NCBI GenBank assembly: GCA_009733715.1
Contig: WMKJ01000095.1
Coordinates: forward strand, 1-49,105
Source of the DNA: Herpomyces periplanetae
Taxonomy: Eukaryota; Ascomycota; Laboulbeniomycetes; Herpomycetales; Herpomycetaceae
DNA length: 49,105 bases
Reading direction: 5' to 3'
Part shown: positions 31,261 to 41,784 of the stretch, piece after piece
Numbering within the stretch: the stretch's first letter is position 1
How the letters are laid out: each line of letters begins with the position of its first letter
Notes under the pieces: model-generated
Seen by the model: the letters and a program-made list of their open reading frames with translations, nothing else
What the model was told of the DNA's origin: nothing
Databases searched by the model: none
Translations under genes and position numbers: made by a program

Positions 31261-32487
31261 TTAGAGCGCACCGTCCTTTCTCATAACGTCTACGCTCGTC
31301 CAAGGTTCGGAAGTGAGGCAAGTAGGGCCACAGGAAGGCTCACAGCTGTGTCGACCACTTTTTGGACCAGGCTTCGGAATTTTGGAAGGGTCATTTAACT
31401 CGGCAGAGGTGCGGAAAGCCTCCAAAAGTGTGACAGTGGTTTCGGGGGTGAGGTCTTCATAGTAATCATCGTTCACTTGGATCATGGGCGAGTTAACGCA
31501 CGCGCCCAAACATTCGACTTCGGTTAGGGTAAATAGCCCGTCTTTTGTTGTTTGACCGGGTTTTATTCCAAGATGAGATTGAATAGCGGTCATGATGCCG
31601 TCGCTGTTTTGTAATTGGCAAGGTGTCTGTAAGATTGATGGACAAATGAAGTTGAAAGGAAGTTTGCGTTAACCCAAAGTAAAAAAGATACATAAAAACG
31701 TAGCGTGTTACAACGTACCGTGGTGCAGACCTGAACGTGAAATTTTCCGACGGGTGAACGATTGTACATGGTGTAGAAGGTGGCGACTTCGTATACCCGC
31801 ATGGGGGGCATTTCCAAAATCCGTGCTACTTCTAGCATAACACTAATACTCGTGAAGCCGTGCTGACGTTGACCCAGGTCGAGCAAGGGCATCACAGCGG
31901 CCTTCTTATACTGAGGAGGATACCTTGCGATAATTTCTGCGATTATTTTTTCATTTTCGGGGGAAAACTTAAAGGGTATAGCAGGATTATTTTCCGGAGA
32001 ATCTCGATGCTAATCGTAAAACAACACGGCGGCAAGTCGATGGCTTGTAAGTATCACTTAGCACGTAAACGTTTTTACAGGTATGTGCATGAACGGGTAA
32101 AAGTATGCATCATGTGAAAAATGTTTTGCAAAGTAGACGTTAACGTACAACTTGTAAAATGTTATCACCGTGAAGTACATGCCAGGACGAGAAATTTCGC
32201 TTGATTAAAGATGGATTAGAATGGTACAGTAAAGGTAAAAGGTCAGTGGGAGCGTATAACGGAGGTCGTGCATGCGACAAAGCATCCCGTAAAATAAGTA
32301 AACTGCGCCGTACTGCCATTGAGTTTAACCTGACTGAATATATTTTTATAAAATGTTAACTCAAATGATATAAAAGAGACATTGTAAAATTTAATGAGAA
32401 AGCTGCTCAAAAATTACAACATACCGTAACCAAGGGGAGCATGCGGGCGTGTTGACTGCGCGTTAAAGAACAAAATCTGCTCAACAT
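31261..32487 (-). CDS. NUO24: Complex I 24 kDa subunit (NDUFV2/Nuo-24), mitochondrial
   Basis: This subunit of the N-module of respiratory complex I carries the 2Fe-2S cluster N1a next to the FMN site. Three exons (32487-32425, 32009-31719 and 31626-31261) give 239 residues. Exon 1 encodes a 21-residue presequence ([12 protein letters not shown]...). Exon 2 starts at [16 protein letters not shown], which is well conserved in fungi. The thioredoxin-like fold shows [18 protein letters not shown]. The four cluster ligands are present: C116 and C121 (CTTTPC), C157 and C161 (CLGAC). The tail ([13 protein letters not shown]) resembles the fungal C-terminus. The first intron is long for this window (415 nt); the second is 92 nt. 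Its presence shows that the organism keeps complex I. Five RTCACRTG boxes sit directly upstream. Confidence 0.95.
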
Positions 32488-34348
32488 TCGCTTTTTGGTA
32501 TCATGAAACAGCACGTGATACCATATTTGTATACTAAATTCACGTGATGTTGCGGAAAAGGATCTTAAAACCAGCTTGGCATCCGTAGATGGCGGGAGAA
32601 TGCTGATATCACGTGCAGTGGCGGTTCAAATCAGTCATGTGATACATGGTAGGGTTGGGCAGGATATTTACGTAAGGAGATAGAAAGATCATGTGATAGA
32701 GGGAAGGTAGACGGGAGAAGGAAATTTGGGTGGATTTATAGTTGATTAATTATGAATTTGTAAAATGATAATAGTAGAAAAGAGTTAAGGAATTTTAGCT
32801 AGTGCAGCTATCCCAATATTCACAATTAAAACAGGAGTGTACAGGAATGGGGTACGCGTATATAATGCTAATTTTGGGATATAGTATGAACGAATAAGAG
32901 AGGTTAATTTAATTGGGAATTGGATAGTGCAAGTTTCAGATGGCCCATCAACATGGATTCACTTTGCAAATTAGGCATTAATGTAGGTAGCACGTGTAAA
33001 GACGTTAGAGCACCTGGCTCACAAATTTAGAATAAAAGGATAGGCAGTTAATTATAGTATGAGGATGTGTTCCTTAGCTTGTTATTGCGATGTGTATGGA
33101 CAGTATTGTAGCGTGAAACACGTTAAGTGAAGCTAGTGCGATATTCGGCCCTACAAGTGGATTGGCTTGGTTAAATTACTTGACTGGGGAACATGGAACG
33201 TGGGTGAAAGAGTGGGATGTAAAAGGAGACAAGGATTGGGGTAGATTGATGATTACAAAGGAAAGTTTGGGAAGACTAACAGTGAGCAAGAGACACGGTA
33301 GAGCGAATATAAGATAAACAAGGGTCACACAAGCGTGTACACGATTCGAGAAACGACGAAAATTTAAGTGAGGAGCCGAGCGTTAATAAATTTCATGACT
33401 ACACAACGTGTAGTATGCGCTCGCGCACACACACGTTTAACGCACAAATGGGGAATTGTTAACACAATAGGGTATGATGTATAGGAAAGCTAGGCACAAA
33501 GCTGATCAACTTACATACACAGCTTAAATATTCAACGAAATGAAATGCTGAAATCTTGCTCACACTTGGTGAGACAAGCATGACATTGGCGACAAGCACA
33601 ACAAATGTCAGTTAATTGAAGAGCAAATTGAAATCTAGCTTGCTACGCTTGAAGATGAACATGTACATGTAAACGAAGAGGATACATACACACGCACGCA
33701 CACACACTTCCTCACGTAGGCTTACACACCCACACATTTACTCCCATTTGTACGCACGGACAAGTGAATAGGCTAGTAAGCGTAAAGTGTGTAGGCGGCA
33801 CGTCGGAGATAAAGCAAAAAACGGAATGAAACCGACATAACCGCGAAAAACTCTTAACGGTAAGACTTGCCAGCAAGTACGGATAGAGGAAGTGAAGGAG
33901 TTGCGCAAAGGTGTGTAGTGGTAAGATGTCAACTAAAACGACGGCGCAGCCATAGAAAGTAGTTGATTAGCGTATGAATGGACTATTTTGACCGGCAGAA
34001 ATAGCCTTGTGATCGGGTACGCACGAAGATGAGCACTATAATGCGACAGTAAGGCCTGACTGTTGCGCGCATAAGTTTTAGGAATGCGCAAGTTGGAGTG
34101 CGTGTACCAGCATAGTAAATAAAATATTTGAAAAGGAAAAAATGTTCATCTGACACATATAAATAGTGGATGTGAAAGCCCAACCAGCAATGGATTGACG
34201 GGCACAAGGTTTGAAGGGTAGGAGGATAAAACAAAAAAGGACATATTCAAGTGTACGTGAAAGGAAGAGGGAAAAATGCTCATGCATAGATGCGGGGAAT
34301 TTCCGAGCCAATGAAATAGAGTAAGATAAAAAGAAAGTTAGGATCCAG
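32488..34348. other. Upstream region of the complex I gene and 3' flank of the GH128 gene
   Basis: A 1.9 kb region without a recognised gene. The first 210 bases hold the E-box cluster. The rest is mostly G/A-rich on +, with a CA-rich tract near 33685-33740. Short open frames here have no coding character that I can support. Confidence 0.5.
32512..32697. promoter_or_regulatory. Cluster of five RTCACRTG E-boxes before the complex I gene
   Basis: CACGTGAT lies at 32512-32519 and 32541-32548, ATCACGTG at 32608-32615, and CATGTGAT at 32636-32643 and 32690-32697. All match RTCACRTG on one strand or the other, the consensus of Cbf1-like bHLH factors, which in several fungi control respiratory and sulfur genes. 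They lie 25-210 bp upstream of the NDUFV2 start codon. The density is far above chance for an 8-base motif; which factor binds is inferred. Confidence 0.6.
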
Positions 34349-35188
34349 TTAGTGGAATGTAGCGTAAATGCGACCGGTGTTGCTAAGGTCAGCACCTTGG
34401 TTAAGGATACCATCGCGAGCCATAAAGTAGGAGTAACGTTCAACGTAATCTTGAGAATCAAGCCAGGGAAGTACAGTTTCGAGGAATTTTGCAATTTCGG
34501 CATCACTACCAAAACCCCCGAATTCAGTTATCCAAATGGGTCTACCACCACCAACAGCATGAGCTTGTTCAATATGGCGTTTAAAATAGCCGATGTTGGT
34601 AGCAGTGCTGTACCAATGGATAACGGTAAAGTCAATTTGACAATCAGAGCAAGCAGCGAGGAAACGACGCATCCAAGCAAAGCCCATACCGTTGACACCA
34701 GAATCGGTGATACTGGGAGAACCCAAACGAATACCGGGACGGCCGCCAAAGGGAATGGACATGTACTTGCGGTATTGTGCAGCGGCCTCCTCAGGGCTAA
34801 TGTCGGCTTGATCCTTATGATCAGGTTCGTTAAAGGCGAGTAAATGATGGCTACCGGCAGCTATTGCGCGATTAGCATCCTCAATCCAGTGACTAGTGGA
34901 GCCAGGTTTAGCACTCCATAACATGGGAACAAACTCAATGTTGTCGGGAAGTTTATCCGTTTTTGAATTCCAATTATAAGCCCACGAAATGGCAGGTTGG
35001 CTTGAGAAAGGACGAACTTTGTTAGGATCATTGTAGGCAAGACCACGCTTGCTAGGGATTGGTTTTGGGGCTCTGATGGTAAGGTTGTGATATTCAACGG
35101 GAAAGGCTGAATAGTCGTAGGGTAAAGCGGAGGAGAGTTGAAAAAAGATGGCGCTGCCAAATGCGAGTATTTTGGAAAGGGTCGGCAT
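34349..35188 (-). CDS. Secreted GH128 (Asl1-like) beta-1,3-glucanase
   Basis: Glycoside hydrolase family 128 enzymes cleave beta-1,3-glucan and act in fungal cell-wall turnover. The frame encodes 279 residues from the ATG at 35188. That start gives a clear signal peptide (KILAFGSAIFFQLSSALP, cut near residue 22); the frame extends further upstream, but those residues are polar and would bury the signal. The TIM-barrel signatures are present: SWAYNW near 68-73, FVPMLW near 86-91, the acid/base glutamate E121 in LAFNEPDH, VIHWY near 189-193, and the nucleophile E222 in IWITEFGG. No C-terminal wall-binding module or GPI signal is seen, so it is probably freely secreted or wall-trapped. Single exon, complete. 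Confidence 0.92.
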   Translation of the reverse strand: MPTLSKILAFGSAIFFQLSSALPYDYSAFPVEYHNLTIRAPKPIPSKRGLAYNDPNKVRPFSSQPAISWAYNWNSKTDKLPDNIEFVPMLWSAKPGSTSHWIEDANRAIAAGSHHLLAFNEPDHKDQADISPEEAAAQYRKYMSIPFGGRPGIRLGSPSITDSGVNGMGFAWMRRFLAACSDCQIDFTVIHWYSTATNIGYFKRHIEQAHAVGGGRPIWITEFGGFGSDAEIAKFLETVLPWLDSQDYVERYSYFMARDGILNQGADLSNTGRIYATFH

Positions 35189-36613
35189 GATGGAGTTGAG
35201 GAAAGTATATATTGCGAATAAGCCGACCTGGGCAATGTGATAAATGATGGATTGACTGATTGGTCGATGAGTGGATTGACAAGTGAAAGTAGGTGTCAGT
35301 GAATGATGAATAGGTGATTGTAATCTTGAAATATTTGTTAGAGATATTTTCAATTCTGGATATTGGAAGGAAGGGTATCAAGATGAATTAAATGATCATA
35401 GGCAGCCAGCTAACAATGGTGAATTGTTTGTAAAAGGGTGGGATTGAAAGTGTACAAGGGGAGGAAATGGGACAAAAACCAAGGGAGAAAGAGGGTGAAG
35501 ATGGTCGAAGTGGTAAGATATACGAAGGAAAGACGACTAGAGAAATTGGAGATGGAGAAAACGAGAGACGTGGGGAGGAGCAATTTATAGAGATGAGTTA
35601 TTAAAATAATGAGATGAGAGAGTGGGTTAGGGTGACAGGCTAGTTAGTTAGTAGGAAGTTAGCAAAGCGAACGACCAGGTGAGTAAGTGAATGGATAAGT
35701 AATGCGGGTTAAATTAATCATGTCGGTAAATTTAACGATAAAACATGGATGAGCGGGAACGATTAATAGGCGGTACGACGCTTAAGAAATCGGGTTAGCC
35801 TGACCCTAGTAGTTGAGTTAAACGGAATAAAGAATGTTGAATAGAGCGGAGAAGTTGAATGATTGGGGAAAGGATGGTGAAGACGAGGAAGAGGGGAGGA
35901 TATGATGGAATGAAGACCAACAGGTAAAGATAGAAACTAGCATTGAATGGTCACGATGATGGACGGGGATGGATGTTGAAGAAGAGTGAGGGGAAGTAAC
36001 AAGTATGGGAAAGTTTACGGTTGTGGTAACAATTACTGTTACAATTACGATTTAAATTGGAATGGTACGTAGGCACTGAAAAACGATGGTGGCGACGAAG
36101 ATGGAGTGGATATAGGGGAGGCAAATAGCGAAAGAAAATGAATGGCCCACAATCGACCACCAGGGAGCAACATGGGCATGCTCCAGAAAACGAAGTGTAC
36201 TAAGGGGAGGTTTGATTAGTTGGGGCTGATTTACGTGAAAAGAGAAAAATGTTAATTTCAAGAATAGCTAGTAAAGAGTATGGGTCAACAAATTGGACGG
36301 ACCGGTCAAGATGTATTTTGGGAGAATGGAAGTGAAGCTAGGCCAAACGATGAAATACCTACAATACTAGCTAGGGATAACTGGATGTAGCTGGTTTAAG
36401 CTACGAGTGATGAACCAACCGACCAACCAATTGATTTGTATAGTATAATATAATAAAGTTTACTAGGTTGACCAATTAGTTAAAGCAAGATAATATAATG
36501 AACGACATACGCAAGTTGGGTTAGGATTCAGAATCAGTTAAGAGTAAAGTAGCTTGGGGTTAAAACTGGTCGAAAAATAAAAAATTTTACATGATACAAA
36601 ATTGACCAAGACA

Positions 36614-36633
36614 GACGAGACGAGACGAGACGA
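36614..36633. repeat. (GACGA)4 tandem repeat
   Basis: Four perfect copies of a 5-base unit inside the G/A-rich upstream region of the GH128 gene. Confidence 0.85.
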
Positions 36634-38177
36634 AGGGGAAAGCGAGAAAGGGGAAAGAAGAGCCGATACGGGTTGGGGAAGCGCGCAGACAAGACGAGAT
36701 GAAATGATAATGAACTAAGGATGAATCAAGGAACATTGTTGAGAGAATCCGTAGAAGATTTTTGTTGAGAAAAAATGTCCGAGTCCAGCTGAACTAGGCA
36801 GGAGCAGCAACGGCAATTGGAGTTCAGAATCGCGGAGGGTCGAGGATCGAAGACGGAGATGAGCGGGAAAAGTTGGCGGGCAGGTTTTGGGTTTGGATTT
36901 GGGGAGAATTTACGAGAGATTGTGATGCTTGGTAAGTTGTCGAATAGTGAATTTCTAGTAGGTGCGGTACAGTACGATGCGGCATTGTGACTAGTGAATG
37001 AGTACGGGGATAAAGATGGATCTTTTGGAGGCTTGAGTTAAATGACGAGTTTTGCTAGGTATATGATTAGATTAAATTTACCAACGTACCAACACTGACC
37101 GAGGGGGTTTCTCAATTCAATTAAACCTTTGTAAAATTGTACAAATTCAGCCAACTTTGGGGATCCATTAAGATAATTTACCCATTAATGAACAAATCAT
37201 TGCCGAAGGTCTTTTTCGTGAAAATTTATCATGATGTTATCAAACATTCCTATCGCATGATTTTGATCAATTAAAATCTGATAGGAGAAAAATTTATATA
37301 TTTCACATGGATTGATATCACCCGTCCTGTCATCCTACCGATTTAGAGACTTTTAACATCCCCCACATGCACACACACATACACACACTTCTACATAATT
37401 TTCTGCGCAAATGATAAACTTGCAATACATTTCTCGACGTCGTATACTCCAGCTCTTGTAAACATTTATCGTGCGACACTTGATTATCGCAAAGGGGGAT
37501 TTTGGCGGGAGTAAATCCTTCACACCAACATATTTTCATTCACTATCCGTACTTCCGAACGAACGAACAAGCAATTAATCGACCTATGGTTTGTTCAAAT
37601 TATACTTTTCACCTAGCTATCACTTCACTAGTGCCCCGTACTGCTTTATCACTTTTTCACACTGACCACTCCTCGAACTAATTTACTCATGTATGTATTG
37701 TCAAGCCTTGCCCTGCCCTGCCCATCAAATTCATGAATGTCAGTTTCCCAAATCATACTAGGGCATTATCATGCGACATTTACGTAACTTAATCACTCAG
37801 GCTAACTATACTCACGTTCATTCGGTCGTAAAACGCTAGAATAACATTATATATCAGACATCAATTACCCTACACTATACTGGCTCTCTGTCAGGCTATG
37901 ACTCGTGTAAAGTCTTGTAATTCTTTGAAAAACTTGCTAATTAAAAGTTGGTTCGCCATGTTTTACCCTTTTTACTCGTTTCTTCATGCCAAAAGTGAAC
38001 GATTTTTTATATTATCATATTCAAGTATTATTTTTATATTAACAGCCCGTTACAAGAGTGCAGTAACTTTTAATTTAATTCGTTAATGAATTGGCTAGGT
38101 TACTTTGGTTTTGCTCATTTCCCCTTCATCACACGATAAACTTAGCTGGGCCAATTCAAGCCTATATTTAACGACAA

Positions 38178-38201
38178 GCTCGGGTCGTATGAGTCCCGAG
38201 C
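38178..38201. repeat. Perfect 7-bp inverted repeat (hairpin)
   Basis: GCTCGGG and CCCGAGC are separated by a 10-base loop. No T-run follows directly, so it is not a simple terminator. Function unknown. Confidence 0.6.
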
Positions 38202-38246
38202 CTGAACTTGACGCTATCTAACATAGCATTCTTTCACATCCACGTC

Positions 38247-38352
38247 TAAAAAGTTCCACGATCAAGTTTTCGCTTATCCATGGTAGAGCACTACACCGAA
38301 CTATATTACCTAGACCTTGTATGTATGGCGCGATGCGCTACCAACTCATCAA
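38247..38352 (-). ncRNA. Possible Pol III-type element, tRNA-like remnant
   Basis: On the minus strand TTGATGAGTTGG (38352-38341) resembles a tRNA A box and continues into GTAGCGCATC. Here GATG and CATC can form a four-pair D-stem. AGTTCGGTGTAG (38302-38291) resembles a B box, and a five-T run (38252-38248) could end a Pol III transcript. No normal anticodon arm or acceptor stem can be folded, so it is not a working tRNA. It could be a decayed tRNA, a SINE-like element or chance. Confidence 0.2.
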
Positions 38353-38676
38353 GTTTTTTTATGTATGGAAGGGAGGGAAGAAGTGTTACTTTTGTTATTT
38401 AGCTAGAAATGATCGACGGTGACGCTCAATTTATTCTTACACTTTCATACATGGCCCCGCTGGGTCAGTCAGTCAGTCCGTCGGTCACCCATTGTAAAAT
38501 TTGGTCGCAACTCTCGGAAATGGGAGTTTGTGTAGCGATATAGCTACGCTTCATCTCTGATAATCAAAGTAATTTTCACTTTGAAGGTTTGCTTTGAGTT
38601 CAATTCTGCTAACTGTAGAAAGAATCGTGTCCCATAGTATCATTAATTACACTTAGCACCAACCATACGTTTAGAT

Positions 38677-38700
38677 GTGGTGGTGGTGGTGGTGGTGGTG
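38677..38700. repeat. (GTG)8 trinucleotide repeat
   Basis: Eight GTG units followed by ATGATG. It creates a proline-rich open frame on the minus strand that is not a gene. Confidence 0.9.
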
Positions 38701-40098
38701 ATGATGAACGAATCATTTGAATTCGGAATTTGTAGGCTGCATGCACTGACAGTGACTGACATTCACCATGTAAATAACGATGTATGCTAACCATCACTCG
38801 ATTCATCTTAATTCGTCGAGTAATTATCTCGCCGTTTAAACGAACACCCTTAATTCCCCCGTTATAATTTCCCGTGCTCTTCTGCATGCCAGGTAAAATT
38901 AACCTTTTCCGCTTATATTATAGCCTGATTTGTTTCCCACCGCACCGCACCGCACCATTCTGCTGGGTTGCATTAACGTAACAATGAGGAGAATAATCTC
39001 AGGTGGATGTACTGCCTTAGCAGTGGGCAATTCTCAGTTTAGCTTTCCCGTGCTAAAGCGGAATGCCTTGGTCAAACTAATAATTTGCTCCACACAATTC
39101 CACTGTACCGTGTGCCGTGCGGCAGAGTATCCACACTTGCAAATTACTTTTAATTAAATGATGATCGTGTGTGCGTGTGCATGTGCTAACAACTCGTGTA
39201 AAATTACTTTGTGCGCAAATTGATTGGTAAATCACATACTCACTAACTTATCTACACCGTCTGAACTGGCCATCTAACTGGTGTCGGAAATACTGAACAT
39301 TCGCGTTTAATTACGTTAGTGTATAGACATTCTTTAGGTCCGCGGGCTAACCTGATTCATATTCTCGTTCGCGCGCTGGTTGGTTAGCTCGCTGGCTGGC
39401 TAGCTGGCATGCTGTTTGGATGATTCCTTTGTTAACTGTTTTGTTTACGCACATCGTCTCTATTGTATAGTTAACTGAGCGTTTGTGATGTTGTTAGCTT
39501 AACGTCTGCTTAACGTGATTCATCATGTTGTGCGAGTCTAATTTAACTTGTTATCGTTGATTGTTCTTTACCGATCACATCCTGCTTAGTTTGGGTATAC
39601 TCTATATACATCCATTATGCACCCGTTATTATCCTTTTAAAATCTACGCCTCCATATCTATCACCAGTATCCTCGTATCCCGTTCACTAGAGTTTCGCTA
39701 GTATGCAAAACTTGCTTGGAAGGGACTAACTCTGAGACGGGTGTTCCCACTGCATAAATGATAAAACTGTAGCTACTGTGTTAACAAGGAATAACGACAT
39801 CACATCGTGCTCTGTATTTATTATATTAAAAATACATTGATTAAATTAACTCAAGTTTGTCATTGAGTCAGTAATTTATCAACATCTAGGCACTATATCC
39901 CATCAACGACACTGTACACCTTACCGAGTCGAGTCCAGATGATCATTACCCCACGAAAACAAGCCTTTTACGGGCGTAGAGTGTGCTAAGAGAAATAACC
40001 CGTGGAGGTGATAGAAGACATCGGTTTGACGATGGAGATGGTGAAACTCAACCCTGCACAAGGCGGAGCGCCCCATACGTCCCAAAAGCTCGCTTAAG

Positions 40099-40126
40099 CA
40101 CACCCACATCCACACACACGCACACC
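40099..40126 (+). promoter_or_regulatory. Rap1-like CA-rich tract upstream of eL30
   Basis: CACACCCACATCCACACACA and following bases resemble the ACACCCA-type sites bound by Rap1/Tbf1-like factors at ribosomal-protein promoters in yeasts. It lies about 320-345 bp before the eL30 start. Similar CA tracts elsewhere in the window (near 33690, 37365 and 41587) weaken the case. Confidence 0.25.
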
Positions 40127-40445
40127 GGAACTTCAAAATCATCACAGTCTAGACCCCAAATAAGCGAAGCCCCAGATCGGCTGCCGGGTTGATCCGAGGG
40201 TGCCTCAGGAGATGAAGGCATCAGCCACACGCCGGGGCACGTGCTGGTGCTCGTTTGTTGGTCCGCACGCACCATGGCTCGCACATCGTGAGATTTTTCC
40301 TGGATTTATTCTTTCGTTCTTCATTTCCCCTCGGTTTAATTATCCCTTGTAAATTTTTCACCCTCTTAATTCCGTTTATTTTCATTTTGTCTTTATACAC
40401 CGTGCTAATCTAATCGCACGTGTACCCGAGTTTACTAATTTCATC

Positions 40446-41283
40446 ATGGTCGTTAAAAAGTCCAAAAAAAATCAAGAGTCGATCAACTCTCGGTTGGCTC
40501 TTGTGATGAAATCTGGTAAAGGTACGTATCTGAATTCGGTATTCATTACTGTTTAAGATTCGCCACAGAATTATCACCGTCTTTTGTTCATCAATTGTTA
40601 GCTTAACGTGGCGTAAATCATATCACCTTACTTCTTACCATGCCTCTACTGTTAATTTGGGTTTACATTTGTGTAGTTTATCGTCCATGTCCTGGGTTGG
40701 CTCTTTACTTGTTAGTTGTTACCTATACATATTACTTTAACTCACACTTACTTACAGTTACGCTTGGCTACAAAACTACTTTGAAAAGTTTGCGAACCGG
40801 CAAAGCTAAACTGGTCATTGTAGGTATCATTCTACACTAACCATGAGATCGGATTTTGCTTACACGCTTTACTTACTCTACTAGATTGCGGGAAATACGC
40901 CACCGTTGAAAAAGTCCGAATTAGAATGTACGTTACAATGTGCTTATACGCGCCATTTCAAGATGGTTGTAAAACTTTAGCATTCAACCAAATTAATGAT
41001 TTTTCCTCATAACACTATACACTGATTAGACTACGCTCTACTGTCCAAGTCTAACGTCCACCATTTTTCGGGAAACAATGTATGTCAACATGCCTCTATT
41101 AAACTTTTGATGTGCTTTCTTAACCAGTTTTCTTAATGTATCGTATCATACTGTACATCACTGTACTGTGCTCACACTTGCTAGATTGAACTTGGTACGG
41201 CTTGCGGCAAAATTTATCGGACATCGACTCTGGCAGTCCTAGATGCCGGTGATTCCGACATTCTTTCTGAACCAACTAGTTAA
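40446..41283 (+). CDS. RPL30: Cytosolic 60S ribosomal protein eL30
   Basis: eL30 is a small L7Ae-family protein of the large ribosomal subunit that binds kink-turn RNA. It is split into five small exons that no single open frame covers: 40446-40521, 40758-40819, 40885-40927, 41030-41079 and 41185-41283. Translated together they give 109 residues in perfect frame: [96 protein letters not shown], and [12 protein letters not shown], each with a clear match to eL30. Introns are 236, 65, 102 and 105 nt, with GTACGT, GTAGGT, GTACGT and GTATGT donors. In budding yeast L30 blocks splicing of its own pre-mRNA through a kink-turn at the first 5' splice site; whether that applies here is untested. Confidence 0.97.
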
Positions 41284-41784
41284 TTCAGTCAATTAGCCGG
41301 CTAGCTAACTGGCTATACGGTGATTACCATTCCATGCTAACACTGTGTACTTTATCTTGATGCATGCAATGGACTAGGGTTAACTTGACTCCTCAAGTTT
41401 ACCCTTCTCCTGTGAGTGCGCGCGTGCTGTATACGCTGTTAAATGATCACATTCGCTCACCGTGTCCGTGTTGTAAACTAAACACCCCCGTAAATTCACT
41501 ATACAAATTTTATCTATGCCTTGACACATCCGCGCTCCGAGACTGCACTGCGCACTCATTTTTTACAATCCTGTTCATGCGATTACACACGCACACACCT
41601 CCTATCTGCTTGGTCTAACTCCACTTGGTTCGTTTCGCATTGCCCGCCATCCCTTGAGTCTTCCACAATATTTCCTGATTGGGGAGCATTTCAATACACT
41701 TCTCGTGTAGGCCGTTTAGTACGAATATTTCATGGATTGTGGAGTGAATATGCATGGCCAATTTACTTAACTTCTTTCAAATAT
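41284..41784. other. eL30-CUL3 convergent spacer
   Basis: 501 bases between two convergent stop codons. It contains the 3' ends of both genes and a short CA tract near 41583. No exon or RNA recognised. Confidence 0.6.

Larger units (their letters stand above)
35189..40445. other. 5.3 kb gene-poor region between GH128 and eL30
   Basis: No protein gene, tRNA or transposon could be supported in this longest empty stretch. Bases 35400-36950 are strongly G/A-rich on +; bases about 37100-40445 are C/T-rich. Simple repeats (GACGA, GTG, CCGCA), a 7-bp hairpin at 38178-38201, a Pol III-like element at 38247-38352 and a CA-rich tract at 40099-40126 are the only structured parts I see. The two halves may be the CT-rich upstream regions of the flanking divergent genes. 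Confidence 0.5.

Noticed and set aside
34352-34843. 163-residue plus-strand frame with plausible composition
   Set aside because: It lies wholly antisense to the GH128 coding sequence, whose catalytic motifs are intact.
35189-35353. Extended start of the GH128 gene at 35353
   Set aside because: The 55 extra residues are polar and would bury the signal peptide that begins at 35188.
36052-36261. 69-residue minus-strand frame with hydrophobic stretches
   Set aside because: No recognisable family and no splice or promoter support; it lies in biased CT-rich DNA.
38281-38352. Functional tRNA-Met
   Set aside because: A and B box likenesses exist, but no anticodon stem, T33 or acceptor stem can be built.
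39921-40284. Overlapping 69-78 residue frames on both strands upstream of eL30
   Set aside because: They overlap one another on both strands across a CA-rich tract and lack any family resemblance.
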